Counted from the first letter of the stretch, positions 25,544 through 34,393 are shown. The stretch is 64,000 bases of DNA from Aldehydirespirator sp965203635 (GCA_965203635.1 OZ241903.1:434001-498000); one strand, 5' to 3'. Translations and numbers: made by a program. The notes: generated by a model from the letters alone, not told the origin.

Positions 25544-26452
25544 ACGCGTCACGGCGCCAACACTGCGCTCCAGCGCCCGAACAACGGTCTCGCACAGGGC
25601 TCTCGGCCTGTTCGCGTAGTCGGTCCAGGTGAAGTTGAGGACGTCCCAGCCTGCGAGCGTTATCTCGTTGCGGCGCCGCCGGTCGTCCACGAAGGACTCC
25701 CGGTTGTCGTGCCAGCGGGCGCTGTCCAGTTCGATCGCCACACGATGGGCGGGATAGGCGAGATCGACCTGCGCAACGAATGCCCCGCAGGCGTCGTGCA
25801 CGCGATGCTCCAAGGCCGGATAGTCGAGGCCCGCGTCGGCGAGCAGTTCGGCGACCATCCGGCTCCATTCGCTCAGCGGTACGGACCCGTCGGCAAAGCG
25901 CTCCTCCAGGGACGCCTTGAGGGCCGCGCATCCCAGTCGCCCGCGCCGGCAGTGGGAGGCGAGCACACCCCAGAGATCCGACACCCGGAGCTGACCGTCC
26001 CTCAGGACGGCGTCAACGGTGCGGTCCAGCCGCCGACGAGGCACGACCGCAGCCAGGTCGAGGACGGTGCGAGCCCGGCCCGTGACCAGAATGCCGTCCC
26101 TGTCGACGGGCTTGGCCAAGCCGAGCTGTGTGGACTGGTGGAAGCACACCCCCTTGACCGCCCTGTTGCTGCCATGAGCAACGGACAGCTCCACGACATC
26201 GAGTTGGTACCCGTCGATGCGATGCAGCGCCGCGGCTGACCGATGGCTGGCAAGCCCCCCGTAGGCCACCCACGCTGCGAGCAGCCTCGACATCGGCGTG
26301 GACGGCGTCGCGACATGCCGATACACACCGCGATGCTCACGCACCCATAGCCCCGACCCGACCCGGCGCTCGATCTGGCGTGCCGTCATGCCCTCGGCCC
26401 GTGCCTGGGCGCGAGAGACAACACCGTGTTGCTGCTTCATTCGTCTGAGCAC
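25535..26452 (-). CDS. DUF559/AbiEi-like protein
   Basis: A 305-residue protein with a winged-helix-like N-terminus (VVSRAQARAEGMTARQIERR followed by LWVREHRGVYRH, the AbiEi-antitoxin-like fold) and a C-terminal DUF559/Vsr-like nuclease fold: VAIELDSARWHDNRESF, then RRRRNEITLAGWDVLNFTWTD. Acidic, His and Arg residues expected for an endonuclease-like site are present. Such stand-alone proteins are common in actinobacteria and their role is unknown; no partner toxin gene is adjacent. Either ATG at 26452 or at 26440 (MKQQHG) may be the start. The last two codons and stop come from the palindromic repeat. Confidence 0.78.
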   Translation of the reverse strand: MLRRMKQQHGVVSRAQARAEGMTARQIERRVGSGLWVREHRGVYRHVATPSTPMSRLLAAWVAYGGLASHRSAAALHRIDGYQLDVVELSVAHGSNRAVKGVCFHQSTQLGLAKPVDRDGILVTGRARTVLDLAAVVPRRRLDRTVDAVLRDGQLRVSDLWGVLASHCRRGRLGCAALKASLEERFADGSVPLSEWSRMVAELLADAGLDYPALEHRVHDACGAFVAQVDLAYPAHRVAIELDSARWHDNRESFVDDRRRRNEITLAGWDVLNFTWTDYANRPRALCETVVRALERSVGAVTRRT

Positions 26453-26460
26453 CGACTGGT

Positions 26461-26510
26461 CGACGTGAATAATGTCGATATATCAGAATATAGATTGTAA
26501 ATAGTCCTCA
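26461..26510. promoter_or_regulatory. AT-rich divergent promoter region
   Basis: This short island, with many A/T runs and the palindrome GATATATC at 26477-26484, contrasts sharply with the GC-rich surroundings. It separates the divergent DUF559-type and sugar-dehydrogenase-type genes, so it probably holds their promoters. TATAGAT and TATATT are candidate -10 elements; I cannot assign a clear -35. Confidence 0.45.
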
Positions 26511-26571
26511 GCGGTGCCTTGGGACGCGCAGGTAGGTGCGAATCGGTCGCACCGGGAGCAAGATCAAGGGA

Positions 26572-28050
26572 ATGGGACGGGTGTCTGCGGCGAGGGTTGC
26601 TCCTCCGCTGCGGCGCCTTTGGGCGGGCACGGTGCTGTTGGCGGTGACTGCGGCCGGGGGTGCGTGTGCGGCCGACGACGAGCTGACGGTTCCGAGGCCC
26701 ACCGTGCCCTCCGTGACAACGTCGCCCGCCGCGCTCCCGGACCCGGAGGCGGATGGTCCCGGGGTGGAGGACCCGCAGCAGCCCGGCTCCGAGGGGTCGG
26801 ACCGAGACTCAGACGGCCGGCCGCTGTCCGGGTCCCAAGAGTCACGACCGGACGAGGCCGCGCCCGAACCGTCCGCGCCCGAGCCGTCCCTGCCCGAACG
26901 GTCCGTGCCCGAGTCGTCCGCGCCTCCGGTTCTCGGCGACGGCGCCGAGGCGACGGACCTCGGGCAGGATCGTGACGGTCCCCGGCCGGACGGCAACATG
27001 TTCGCGGCCGACGTGGCCCTTCAGACCGTGCTCACCCTCGACGAGCCGATCGACATGGCGGTGGCCCCCGGCGACGACCTGGTGTGGATCGCGGAGCGGG
27101 CCGGCCGCGTGTCGCGGGTCGACATGGACCGGGGCGAGGTGGTGGAGACGATCCTGGACATCGGTGCCGAGACCGAAGCCACCGGCGAGCGAGGCCTCCT
27201 CGGGATAGCGGTGACCGACCGGTGGCTCTACGCGAACTTCACGGACCTCGCGGGCGACACCCGAGTCGACGCCTTCGAGCGGGACGGAACCGGCCTGAGC
27301 GGCCATCGGCGGACGATCCTGTTCCAAGACCAGCCCTTCAGCAACCACAACGGCGGGGACCTGGCCATCGGCCCCGACGGCCTCCTCTACGTGGCCTTCG
27401 GCGACGGCGGCTCCGGAGGCGACCCGCTCGATGCCGGCCAGGATCCCACCACCTGGCTGGGAGCTGTCCTGCGAATCGAGCCCACACCGGCCGCGGCCGA
27501 GCCCTATGCCGTGCCCGCCGGCAATCCCTTCGCAGCCGGCCGGGACGGGGCGGGACGGCCTGAGATCTTCCTCACCGGAGTGCGCAACCCGTGGCGCTTC
27601 TCGTTCGACCGCGTCACCGGCGACCTCTGGATCGCCGACGTGGGCCAGGACGCCTACGAGGAGGTGACCGTGCTGCTGGCCGCCAACGGAGGCGGTCTCG
27701 GCGCCAATCTGGGCTGGCGCCTCCGCGAGGGCCTGCACCGCTTCACCGGCGACGAGCCCCCCAATCACGCCGACCCGGTGTGGGAGTACGGCCAGGACGA
27801 CGGCTGCAGCGTCACCGGCGGGTACGTGTACCGGGGCAGCGCCATCGAAGACCTCTACGGCGCCTACGTGTTCGGCGACTACTGCACGTCGCGCCTGTGG
27901 GCCCTGCAGATCTCCAGGGGCGAAGTCGAGTTCCGCGAACTGGGAGCAGAAGTGTTCGGCGGCTCCCTCGCGTCGTTCGGCGAGGACGCCGACGGCGAGC
28001 TCTATGCGCTGTCGCTCAACGGCACCGTCGCCCGCATCGTCCCCCGATGA
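26572..28050 (+). CDS. PQQ-dependent sugar dehydrogenase-type lipoprotein
   Basis: A 492-residue exported protein. The signal peptide ends in a probable lipobox AGGAC (Cys32); a low-complexity Pro/Ser/Glu linker follows (about 40-135), with repeated PEPS/PERS units. The six-bladed propeller domain of the glucose/sorbosone dehydrogenase family then starts at LDEPIDMAVAPGDDLVWIAER and shows GERGLLGIAV, NHNGGDLAIGPDGLLYVAFGDGG, GVRNPWRFSFD, IADVGQDAYEEV and YVFGDYC. It probably oxidises a sugar or aldose outside the membrane. The ATG follows AAGGGA; an upstream GTG would add 12 unneeded residues. Confidence 0.87.
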   Translation: MGRVSAARVAPPLRRLWAGTVLLAVTAAGGACAADDELTVPRPTVPSVTTSPAALPDPEADGPGVEDPQQPGSEGSDRDSDGRPLSGSQESRPDEAAPEPSAPEPSLPERSVPESSAPPVLGDGAEATDLGQDRDGPRPDGNMFAADVALQTVLTLDEPIDMAVAPGDDLVWIAERAGRVSRVDMDRGEVVETILDIGAETEATGERGLLGIAVTDRWLYANFTDLAGDTRVDAFERDGTGLSGHRRTILFQDQPFSNHNGGDLAIGPDGLLYVAFGDGGSGGDPLDAGQDPTTWLGAVLRIEPTPAAAEPYAVPAGNPFAAGRDGAGRPEIFLTGVRNPWRFSFDRVTGDLWIADVGQDAYEEVTVLLAANGGGLGANLGWRLREGLHRFTGDEPPNHADPVWEYGQDDGCSVTGGYVYRGSAIEDLYGAYVFGDYCTSRLWALQISRGEVEFRELGAEVFGGSLASFGEDADGELYALSLNGTVARIVPR

Positions 28051-28124
28051 GACTGCGCCTGACCGACGAGACGCCCGCAGGCAGCGTCGAGGCGGTGCGC
28101 TTCGTCTACCCTCCGCTGCTGTGA
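28047..28124 (+). CDS. possible 25-residue linking mini-ORF
   Basis: An ATG overlapping the upstream stop (ATGA) opens a 25-codon frame starting MRLRLTDETP and ending YPPLL; its TGA overlaps the GTG of the acetyltransferase gene. It has no family I know. The exact overlap at both ends suggests re-initiation bridging, but this could be chance. Confidence 0.22.
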   Translation: MRLRLTDETPAGSVEAVRFVYPPLL

Positions 28125-28588
28125 CCGCTCCCTCAGACGACACCACGGTTCCCGCACCCGGGATCGAAGTCCACGAGTGCCTCGCCGTCACCGACGAGGT
28201 CGTTGACGCCATGCAGCGGCTCATCCCTCAGCTGTCCTCGTCGAACCCTCCGCCCGGCCGGGCCGAGCTGGAGGAGATCGTGGCTTCGCCCGCCACCACG
28301 CTGTTCGTGGCCCGGCGCTACGAGCGCATCGTCGGCGCGCTGACCCTGGTCGCCTTTCGCATCCCCACCGGTGTGCGTACCCGCATCGAGGACGTGGTGG
28401 TGGACGAGACGCTGAGGGGCCAGCGGGTGGGCGAGCGCCTCAGTGAGGCCGCGCTGGAGGCGGCCCGAGGCCTGGGGGCCCGCAGCACCGACCTCACGTC
28501 CAGGCCCTCGCGGGAGGCAGCCAACCGCCTCTACGCCCGCATGGGCTTCGAGAGGCGAGAGTCGAACGTCTACCGCTACACGCTGTGA
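28121..28588 (+). CDS. GNAT family N-acetyltransferase
   Basis: A 155-residue acetyltransferase. The acetyl-CoA loop is in VVVDETLRGQRVGERLSEAA, followed by LTSRPSREAANRLYARMGFERR, the standard end of the GNAT fold. The acceptor is unknown and could be a small amine or protein N-terminus. GTG is chosen because it lies just before the domain and overlaps a preceding stop; the stop in turn overlaps the next gene's GTG. Part of a tightly packed same-strand group with acetoacetyl-CoA synthetase. Confidence 0.85.
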   Translation: MTAPSDDTTVPAPGIEVHECLAVTDEVVDAMQRLIPQLSSSNPPPGRAELEEIVASPATTLFVARRYERIVGALTLVAFRIPTGVRTRIEDVVVDETLRGQRVGERLSEAALEAARGLGARSTDLTSRPSREAANRLYARMGFERRESNVYRYTL

Positions 28589-30546
28589 GCAGTTCGGGTG
28601 CCCCCACCGCGCCCTTGTGGACGCCCTCGCCGCAACGCATAGCCGGTTCCAACCTCGAGGGCTTCAAGGGTTGGCTGCGCGAGCACCGCGGCCTGGAACT
28701 GCCGGACTGGGCAAGCCTGCACCGGTGGTCGGTGCAGCACAGCGGCGAGTTCTGGGCCGCAGTGTGGGACTGGTGCGGCGTCGAGGGCGACCGGGGCGAA
28801 CGCCTCGTCGAATCACCCGGCGAGGACCGGTGCCCGGACCCGGGCGAGCGGATGCGGCGCACCCGGTTCCTGCCCGACGCCAGGCTCAACGTGGCCCGGA
28901 ACCTGCTGGGCGAGCCGTCGACGGACACCGCTCTCGTCTTCCGCAGCGAGGACGGTGAGGCCATCGAGCTGACCCGGGCCGAGCTGCACGACATGGTCGG
29001 GCGGGTCCAGCAACTACTGATCGACGCTGGCGTCGGTCCCGGAGACCGGGTGGCGGCCTGGATGCCCAACCGCCCCGAGGCCTACGCGGTGATGCTGGCC
29101 GCAGCCGGCCTCGGCGCGGTGTTCAGCTCCACGTCGCCCGACTTCGGCACTGCGGGCGTGCTCGACCGTTTCAGCCAGATCTCGCCCACCGTGCTGTTCG
29201 CCTGCGCCGACTACCCCTATGGCGGCCGCCGCCATGACTGCTCGGAGCGTCTGACCGATATCGCGGCCGGCCTGCCATCGCTGCGCCGCACCGTTGTGGT
29301 CGAGCCGGGCTGGCTCGACGGTTACGGAGCCGGTTTCGGGTCCGGACCGACTCCGGCGGTGTTCCGGAAGCTGCCCTTCGACCACCCCTGGTACGTGCTG
29401 TACTCATCGGGCACGACCGGCCCGCCCAAGTGCATCGTGCACCGCGCCGGAGGGCTGCTCGTCAAGCACCTGGCCGAGCACCGGCTGCACTGCGACGTGC
29501 GGCCCGGCGACCGGGTGTTCTACTTCACGACCACGGGCTGGATGATGTGGAACTGGCTCGCCTCGACCCTGGCGTGCGGCGCGGCCGCGGTGCTCTACGA
29601 CGGCTCGCCCGCCCATCCGGGCCCCGAGTGCCTGTTCGACCTGGTCGACGACACGGGCATCACCCTCTTCGGCACATCGGCGAAATTCATCGACGCCTGC
29701 CGCAACGCGGGAATCCGTCCGGCCGCCTCCCACGATCTGTCCTCGCTGCGCACCATCACGTCGACCGGCTCGACGCTGGTGGCCGAAGGGTTCGACTGGG
29801 TGTACGGCAACGTCAAGACCGACGTGCATCTGGCGTCGATCTCGGGAGGCACCGACCTGTGCGGCTGCCTGGTCGCCGGCGACCCGACATCGCCGGTCCG
29901 GCGGGGCGAGATCCAGCGTCCCGGCCTGGCCATGGACATCGACGTGGTGGACCACTCGGGCGAGACGCTGCCGCCCGGGATCGAGGGTGAGCTGGTGTGC
30001 CGCAGCCCGTTCCCGTCGATGCCGCTGCGCTTCTGGGACGACCCCGATGAGACCCGCTACCGGGCGGCATACTTCGAGCGCATCGACGGCGTCTGGCACC
30101 ACGGCGACTTCGCGTCGCGGACCCCGTCGGGCGGGTTCGTGATCTCCGGCCGGTCCGACGCCACGCTCAATCCCGGCGGGGTGCGCATCGGCACCGCCGA
30201 GATCTACCGTCGAGTCGACACGATGCCGGAGGTCGACGAGAGCATCGCGGTGGGCCAGCCGTACGGCGCCGACACCCGCGTCGTGCTGTTCGTCAAGATG
30301 TCATCCGGGCACGAGCTGACCGACGAGCTCCGGGGCCTGATCCGCAGCCGGATCCGCGCCGAGTTGTCGCCCCGCCATGTGCCTGCGGTGATCGCCGCGG
30401 TGGACGACATACCCCGGACCCGATCAGGCAAGATGACCGAGACCGCGGTACGGGACGTGATCTGCGGGCGCCCGGTGCGAAACACCTCGGCGATGGCCAA
30501 CCCTGAGGCTCTGGAGCACTTCCGCGACCGTCCCGAACTGGCCTGA
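28585..30546 (+). CDS. aacS: acetoacetyl-CoA synthetase
   Basis: A 653-residue acyl-adenylate-forming ligase. The N-terminal cap has FKGWLREHRGLELPDWASLHRWSV typical of acetoacetyl-CoA synthetase; the AMP-binding loop is YVLYSSGTTGPPKCIVH; then YFTTTGWMMWNWL, ISGGTDLCGCLVAG, and the C-terminal core LNPGGVRIGTAEIYRRVD. The catalytic lysine lies in TRSGKMTE. It activates acetoacetate with ATP and CoA, feeding ketone bodies or polyhydroxybutyrate-derived acids into metabolism. GTG start, overlapping the acetyltransferase stop. Confidence 0.93.
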   Translation: MSSSGAPTAPLWTPSPQRIAGSNLEGFKGWLREHRGLELPDWASLHRWSVQHSGEFWAAVWDWCGVEGDRGERLVESPGEDRCPDPGERMRRTRFLPDARLNVARNLLGEPSTDTALVFRSEDGEAIELTRAELHDMVGRVQQLLIDAGVGPGDRVAAWMPNRPEAYAVMLAAAGLGAVFSSTSPDFGTAGVLDRFSQISPTVLFACADYPYGGRRHDCSERLTDIAAGLPSLRRTVVVEPGWLDGYGAGFGSGPTPAVFRKLPFDHPWYVLYSSGTTGPPKCIVHRAGGLLVKHLAEHRLHCDVRPGDRVFYFTTTGWMMWNWLASTLACGAAAVLYDGSPAHPGPECLFDLVDDTGITLFGTSAKFIDACRNAGIRPAASHDLSSLRTITSTGSTLVAEGFDWVYGNVKTDVHLASISGGTDLCGCLVAGDPTSPVRRGEIQRPGLAMDIDVVDHSGETLPPGIEGELVCRSPFPSMPLRFWDDPDETRYRAAYFERIDGVWHHGDFASRTPSGGFVISGRSDATLNPGGVRIGTAEIYRRVDTMPEVDESIAVGQPYGADTRVVLFVKMSSGHELTDELRGLIRSRIRAELSPRHVPAVIAAVDDIPRTRSGKMTETAVRDVICGRPVRNTSAMANPEALEHFRDRPELA

Positions 30547-30580
30547 GGGGGCGGATCGGCGCGGCCGCGACGGCGGTATC

Positions 30581-31471
30581 GTGTCGCCGGTGTCAATTGA
30601 GCCAGAGCATGTCTTGTGGTCCGGGCCGCGGCCCGAGCTGAACCGTCCCACGCTGATTGCCGCCTTCGAGGGCTGGAACGACGCCGGCGACGCGGCCACC
30701 ACCGCGGCGGGTCACCTGGCCGGTCGCTGGGGGTGCGTGCCGGTGGCGGAGATAGATCCGGAGCCGTTCTTCGACTTCACGGCGGCCCGCCCGACCGTTC
30801 AGCTGGACGACAGCAAGGCTCGAAGCATCAAATGGCCGGTGAACGAGGTACGGGTGGCCCGCCTCGACGCCCCCGGCACCGACGCGGTCGTGCTGATCGG
30901 CACCGAGCCGCAACTGAGATGGCGGACGTTCACCCACCAGCTGATCTCTCTGGCCGGGATGCTGGGCGTGGAGCGGATAGTCACCCTCGGCGCGCTGCTC
31001 GCCGAGGTGCCCCACAGCCGCGACGTGGAGGTGTACGGCTCCACCGACGACGAGGATCTCCGAGCCGAACTCAGCCTCACGCCGTCCACCTACGAGGGAC
31101 CCACCGGGATCGTGGGCGTGCTGTCGTCGGCCTGCCGCGACGCCGGCTACCGCACCGCGTCGTTCTGGTCTGCGGTGCCGTCGTACATGCCGGCCGCGCC
31201 GTCCCCCAAGGCTGCGCTGGCTCTGGTCAACCGGGTCTGTGCCCTTATGAAGGCGCCGGTGCCGACCTTCGATCTGGAGCAGCGGGCGAAGACCTACGAG
31301 CGCGAGATCACCAGGATCGTGGCCGAGGACGAGGAGACCGCGGAGTATGTGGCCCGCCTCGAGAGAGCCTGGGACGCGGGGCGGGACGAGGACACCGACG
31401 ACACCTCCCTCAGCGACGACCCCGACCGGCTGGTGGCCGAGGTCGAGAAGTTCCTACGCGAAGGCGGCTAG
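30581..31471 (+). CDS. PAC2 family protein
   Basis: A 296-residue protein of the PAC2 family (archaeal/actinobacterial relatives of proteasome assembly chaperones). Evidence: TLIAAFEGWNDAGDAATTAAGHL, FFDFTAARPTVQLDD, VLIGTEPQLRWRTFTHQLI, VTLGALLAEVPHSRDVEVYGS and ASFWSAVPSYMPAAPSPKAALALV. The C-terminus is acidic and helical. The bacterial function is unknown, and no proteasome genes are visible in this window. Starts with GTG; a second in-frame GTG 9 bases later is possible. It converges with the NUDIX gene across a copy of the 49-bp repeat. Confidence 0.88.
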   Translation: MSPVSIEPEHVLWSGPRPELNRPTLIAAFEGWNDAGDAATTAAGHLAGRWGCVPVAEIDPEPFFDFTAARPTVQLDDSKARSIKWPVNEVRVARLDAPGTDAVVLIGTEPQLRWRTFTHQLISLAGMLGVERIVTLGALLAEVPHSRDVEVYGSTDDEDLRAELSLTPSTYEGPTGIVGVLSSACRDAGYRTASFWSAVPSYMPAAPSPKAALALVNRVCALMKAPVPTFDLEQRAKTYEREITRIVAEDEETAEYVARLERAWDAGRDEDTDDTSLSDDPDRLVAEVEKFLREGG

Positions 31472-31483
31472 AGGCTGAGCTTG

Positions 31484-31532
31484 CGAGGCCGTGGCCTGAG
31501 CGGCCCGTGAGCGCAGCGAACAAGAGCGGGAA
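31484..31532 (-). repeat. 49-bp GC-rich intergenic repeat, copy B (inverted)
   Basis: The reverse complement of copy A with a single difference (CTCAGG for CTCGGG). It occupies most of the 73-base gap between the converging PAC2-family and NUDIX genes. Confidence 0.88.
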
Positions 31533-31544
31533 GAACTAGCCGAG

Positions 31545-32249
31545 CTAGGTTTCGGGCTCGCCCCGCCATGGCGGATTGCGGGGATGGTCGAAGAGCACTT
31601 CCACCGGTTCGCCCCGGATGGCACTGAAGGCGTGCGGGGCCCACAACTCGGGGCGAGCAGTGCGTTCGGGCAACTCGCCCTCAGCGAAGAAGCCCACGTC
31701 GGAGCACTCCAGCGGGTGGGCCTTCAACTCTCCGCCCAGGCTGCGGCAGTGGAACACGATCGACACCAGCGGCACCCGGTGGAAGCCGAGGCGCATCCCG
31801 TCGAGGATGGCAATGGGGCGGATCACCTCGCAGTCGATCCCGGTCTCCTCGCGGACCTCCTTGACGGCAACCTCCGACGGTGAGTAACCCACATCCGACC
31901 ATCCGGTCGGATACAGCCACCAGCCGGAGTCGGCTCGCTGCACCAGCAGTATCCGGCCGTCGTCATCGCCGACGATGGCACCGACGGTGATCTTGGGAGT
32001 GACGTATCCGGCGATGCCGGAGCCGACGCCGCCGAGCCAGTCCTGCACCTGCTCGTCCGCGTCGATCCCGACCTCACTGTGGGCCCGGATGTCGGCCGCC
32101 ACCGCCAGCACCTCCTCGAAGCGCTCCTGCTCGTAGCGGCTCTCAGTGAAGCCCAGGCCGGTCTGGGCTATCCCGGCCAGGCTCTCGGCCCAGCGCAGGA
32201 TTTCGATCTCGCCCGCCGGCGGAAGCTGCCGTCCGGAGGGTTCAGACAC
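31545..32249 (-). CDS. NUDIX hydrolase
   Basis: A 234-residue protein with an N-terminal helical domain of about 85 residues (ILRWAESLAGIAQTGLGF, a conserved pre-NUDIX module), then a NUDIX domain beginning ITVGAIVGDDDGRILLVQRAD. The NUDIX box is in GYSPSEVAVKEVREETGIDCEV, fitting GX5EX7REUXEEXGU. It hydrolyses a nucleoside-diphosphate derivative; the N-terminal module resembles that of actinobacterial ADP-ribose/sugar pyrophosphatase-like proteins. GTG start, overlapping the HemQ stop by eight bases. Confidence 0.88.
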   Translation of the reverse strand: MSEPSGRQLPPAGEIEILRWAESLAGIAQTGLGFTESRYEQERFEEVLAVAADIRAHSEVGIDADEQVQDWLGGVGSGIAGYVTPKITVGAIVGDDDGRILLVQRADSGWWLYPTGWSDVGYSPSEVAVKEVREETGIDCEVIRPIAILDGMRLGFHRVPLVSIVFHCRSLGGELKAHPLECSDVGFFAEGELPERTARPELWAPHAFSAIRGEPVEVLFDHPRNPPWRGEPET

Positions 32250-32916
32250 GGGCGAGGATCCCGTCGGCCGGTCCCACCAGGCCGGTCACGAACGGGCCGA
32301 ACTCCGCGTAGGCGGCCGAGGCCCGGTCGTAGCGCATGGTGTAGACGGTCTCCTTGAGGGCGCCGATGTCGGTACCGAAGAGGGTGACGCCCCACTCCCA
32401 GTCGTCCAGCCCGGTGGACGCGGTCACCAGCTGCACGATGCGCCCCGCGAACTTGCGTCCCGACGCGCCGTGCTCGTGCATCAGCTCCTTGCGCTCGTCG
32501 AAGGAGAGCTCGTACCAGTTCTGGCCGACGTTGCGCCGCTTGGTCATCGGGTAGAAGCACCAGGCCGGCTTGCCCGGTGGGGGCAGCTTGGGATTCAGGC
32601 GCATGTCGGCCATCTCCGCCGGAAGTCCCAGCGCGTACTCGGACAACTCGGTGATCGACACGTAGCTGTCCACGATGTCCAGGCCGGCCCGCACCAGGCC
32701 GGTCTGCAGGTCGCGCAGTGCCCAGGCGTCGGTGTGAAGGCCCATGAAGCACAGCTGGGCCTTGTGTCCCAGCACCGCCACCGTCACCACCTGGGTGCCG
32801 GCCTCGGTGGCGTCCTTGACCGCGCTGAGCACCGCGGCGTCGTCGGTTTCGGGCGTGCGGGCGCAGAACAGGTGCACCACGACCAGCCCCTGGCCCACGC
32901 CCACTGCTTCCATCAT
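32242..32916 (-). CDS. hemQ: coproheme decarboxylase (HemQ/ChdC, chlorite dismutase family)
   Basis: A 224-residue chlorite dismutase-family protein. The short actinobacterial HemQ pattern is clear: LCFMGLHTDAWALRDLQ, VSITELSEYA, CFYPMTKRRNVGQNWYELSFDERKEL split across motifs, and MHEHGASGRKFAGRIVQL, whose histidine is the expected proximal heme ligand. The tyrosine in FYPMTKR fits the catalytic tyrosine of coproheme decarboxylases. It makes heme b from coproheme III in the last step of the coproporphyrin-dependent pathway. Starts ATG-ATG. A repeat-containing 132-base gap separates it from fdhD. Confidence 0.92.
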   Translation of the reverse strand: MMEAVGVGQGLVVVHLFCARTPETDDAAVLSAVKDATEAGTQVVTVAVLGHKAQLCFMGLHTDAWALRDLQTGLVRAGLDIVDSYVSITELSEYALGLPAEMADMRLNPKLPPPGKPAWCFYPMTKRRNVGQNWYELSFDERKELMHEHGASGRKFAGRIVQLVTASTGLDDWEWGVTLFGTDIGALKETVYTMRYDRASAAYAEFGPFVTGLVGPADGILARV

Positions 32917-32952
32917 CTACGCAGTCTACGAAGCCCCCGCTGGGGGTCGGCA

Positions 32953-33002
32953 GTCCTGCTCTTGTTCGCTGCGACCTGAGGGCCGCTCGGGCCACGGCCT
33001 CG
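32953..33002 (+). repeat. 50-bp GC-rich intergenic repeat, copy C (diverged)
   Basis: Matches copy A at both ends but differs in the middle, where ACCTGAG replaces CTCACG, and near the start. It lies between hemQ and fdhD; the rest of that gap shows no recognisable element. Confidence 0.8.
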
Positions 33003-33048
33003 CTCAGCGCCTAGCCCATCCCACCAGCCGGGGCCATCCCGCTCGGCC

Positions 33049-33846
33049 TCAGGCATCCACGTAGACGGTCATGGCGCCACCTCGGGCGAAGCCGGCCAGC
33101 TGCATCCCGGCCGCCTCGGCGGTGGCTGCAGCCAGCGCGGTGGGGGCGCTCACCGCCACCAGGGCGCGGAAGCCGCCGGCCCAGGCCTTGTGCACCAACT
33201 CGAAGCTGGCCCGGCCGCTGACCACCAGGCCCAGCCCGGTGGCCGGCAGACGACCGTCGAGGAATAGCCGGCCGATGAGCTTGTCGACCGCGTTGTGGCG
33301 GCCCACGTCCTCACGGACCAGCGAGACCGAACCGTCCGGCGCGACGACGCCCGCGGCGTGGACGGCACCGGTGGCGTCGAACAGTTCCTGTCCGGGCCGC
33401 AGCTGTTCGGGAGCCGAGGCCAGCGCCTCCCACGGCATCGTCTCGCCGGTGACCGCATCGAGCTTGGAGACGAGCTCGTCGATCTCGCTGGTGCCACAGA
33501 AACCGCACGACGACGTCGTGGTGGTGAGCCGGGGCCGGGGCGCAGGGGCCTTGCCGCCGGTGGACACCGACACCACGTTGAAGTCGGTGGCCGCGGCCGA
33601 GCCCTTGGCGCAGTACTTGACCTGGGTCACCCCGTGGCCGTCCAGCAGGCCCTCGGCGAAGCAGAAGCCCACGGCCAGCTCGAAGTCACTGCCCGGAGTG
33701 CGCATGGTGGTGGCCACCCGCACGTCGTCCAACTCGATGGCCATGGGCTCTTCGGACGCGAGCCGGTCGGCCCTTCGGTCCTCGCCGGAGCCGTCGCCGG
33801 TCCAGGGCCGCACCAGTCGCTGCTGGCTCCTCGACTTGGTGGCCAT
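33049..33846 (-). CDS. fdhD: formate dehydrogenase accessory sulfurtransferase FdhD
   Basis: A 265-residue FdhD protein. It has the N-terminal EEPMAIELDDVRVATTMRTPGSDFELAVGF split over its family motifs, the sulfur-carrying cysteine pair in SSCGFCGTSEID, and the GDP/cofactor region LVREDVGRHNAVDKLIG plus LVVSGRASFELVHKAW. It passes sulfur from a cysteine desulfurase to the molybdenum cofactor for formate dehydrogenase-type enzymes. No formate dehydrogenase is in the window. ATG start clear, divergent space of 49 bases to the neighbour on the same strand. Confidence 0.93.
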   Translation of the reverse strand: MATKSRSQQRLVRPWTGDGSGEDRRADRLASEEPMAIELDDVRVATTMRTPGSDFELAVGFCFAEGLLDGHGVTQVKYCAKGSAAATDFNVVSVSTGGKAPAPRPRLTTTTSSCGFCGTSEIDELVSKLDAVTGETMPWEALASAPEQLRPGQELFDATGAVHAAGVVAPDGSVSLVREDVGRHNAVDKLIGRLFLDGRLPATGLGLVVSGRASFELVHKAWAGGFRALVAVSAPTALAAATAEAAGMQLAGFARGGAMTVYVDA

Positions 33847-33895
33847 GTCTAAAGGCTAGAGCGGCTTGCCGCCACCGGCCCCGTGCGCCACCCGG

Positions 33896-34375
33896 CTATT
33901 GAGACAGCTCGGCCCGCACGTGGTGGATCAGGTCGGCCTCTCCCACCGCTGCCATCCACAGCTCCGAGATCAGGGTCGAGCCGACTACTTCCAGCCGCCG
34001 CCGCACGGCCGTCACCGACTTGGCCGTGGACGTGAGGCCGACTTCGGCGGACTCCAGTTCGACGACTAGGCCGTCGGAGGTCCTGGTCACAGAGCCCAAG
34101 TCGACCTCGACGACTCCTGACGGCTGCGCCACCGTGAGCTCGACGGCGCCGTCGGGCAGGGCCCGCAGGTACCCGGCCTCGCCGTGCAGCGGCTCGCCGG
34201 TGGACGGGTCGCGGCTGCGCTGAACCATGGACAGGAACGGCTTGCCGACATGGCCGAAGACCAACTCCTCGGTGTAGGAGAAGTCGTCGATGGTCGGGTA
34301 ACTGCCCCTACCCGTGCCCCGCCAGGTCCCGAGCAGGAGCGCCAACGGCCCGCACAGCGGATGCAGCTCAGCCAT
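33896..34375 (-). CDS. nitrobindin-like heme-binding beta-barrel protein (FABP-like/DUF1794)
   Basis: A 159-residue beta-barrel protein of the nitrobindin (THAP4-like, DUF1794) family. The signature GTWRGTGRGSYPTI is at the N-terminus, followed by YTEELVFGHVGKPFL, GEAGYLRALPDGAVELTVAQPSG in the barrel and LIHHVRAEL at the end, where a histidine is the expected heme ligand. It may bind heme with nitric-oxide or peroxynitrite-related chemistry. Length is typical. It sits between fdhD and groEL; a palindromic repeat lies just upstream. Confidence 0.88.
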   Translation of the reverse strand: MAELHPLCGPLALLLGTWRGTGRGSYPTIDDFSYTEELVFGHVGKPFLSMVQRSRDPSTGEPLHGEAGYLRALPDGAVELTVAQPSGVVEVDLGSVTRTSDGLVVELESAEVGLTSTAKSVTAVRRRLEVVGSTLISELWMAAVGEADLIHHVRAELSQ

Positions 34376-34393
34376 GCCCGCAAGCTACCCCGT

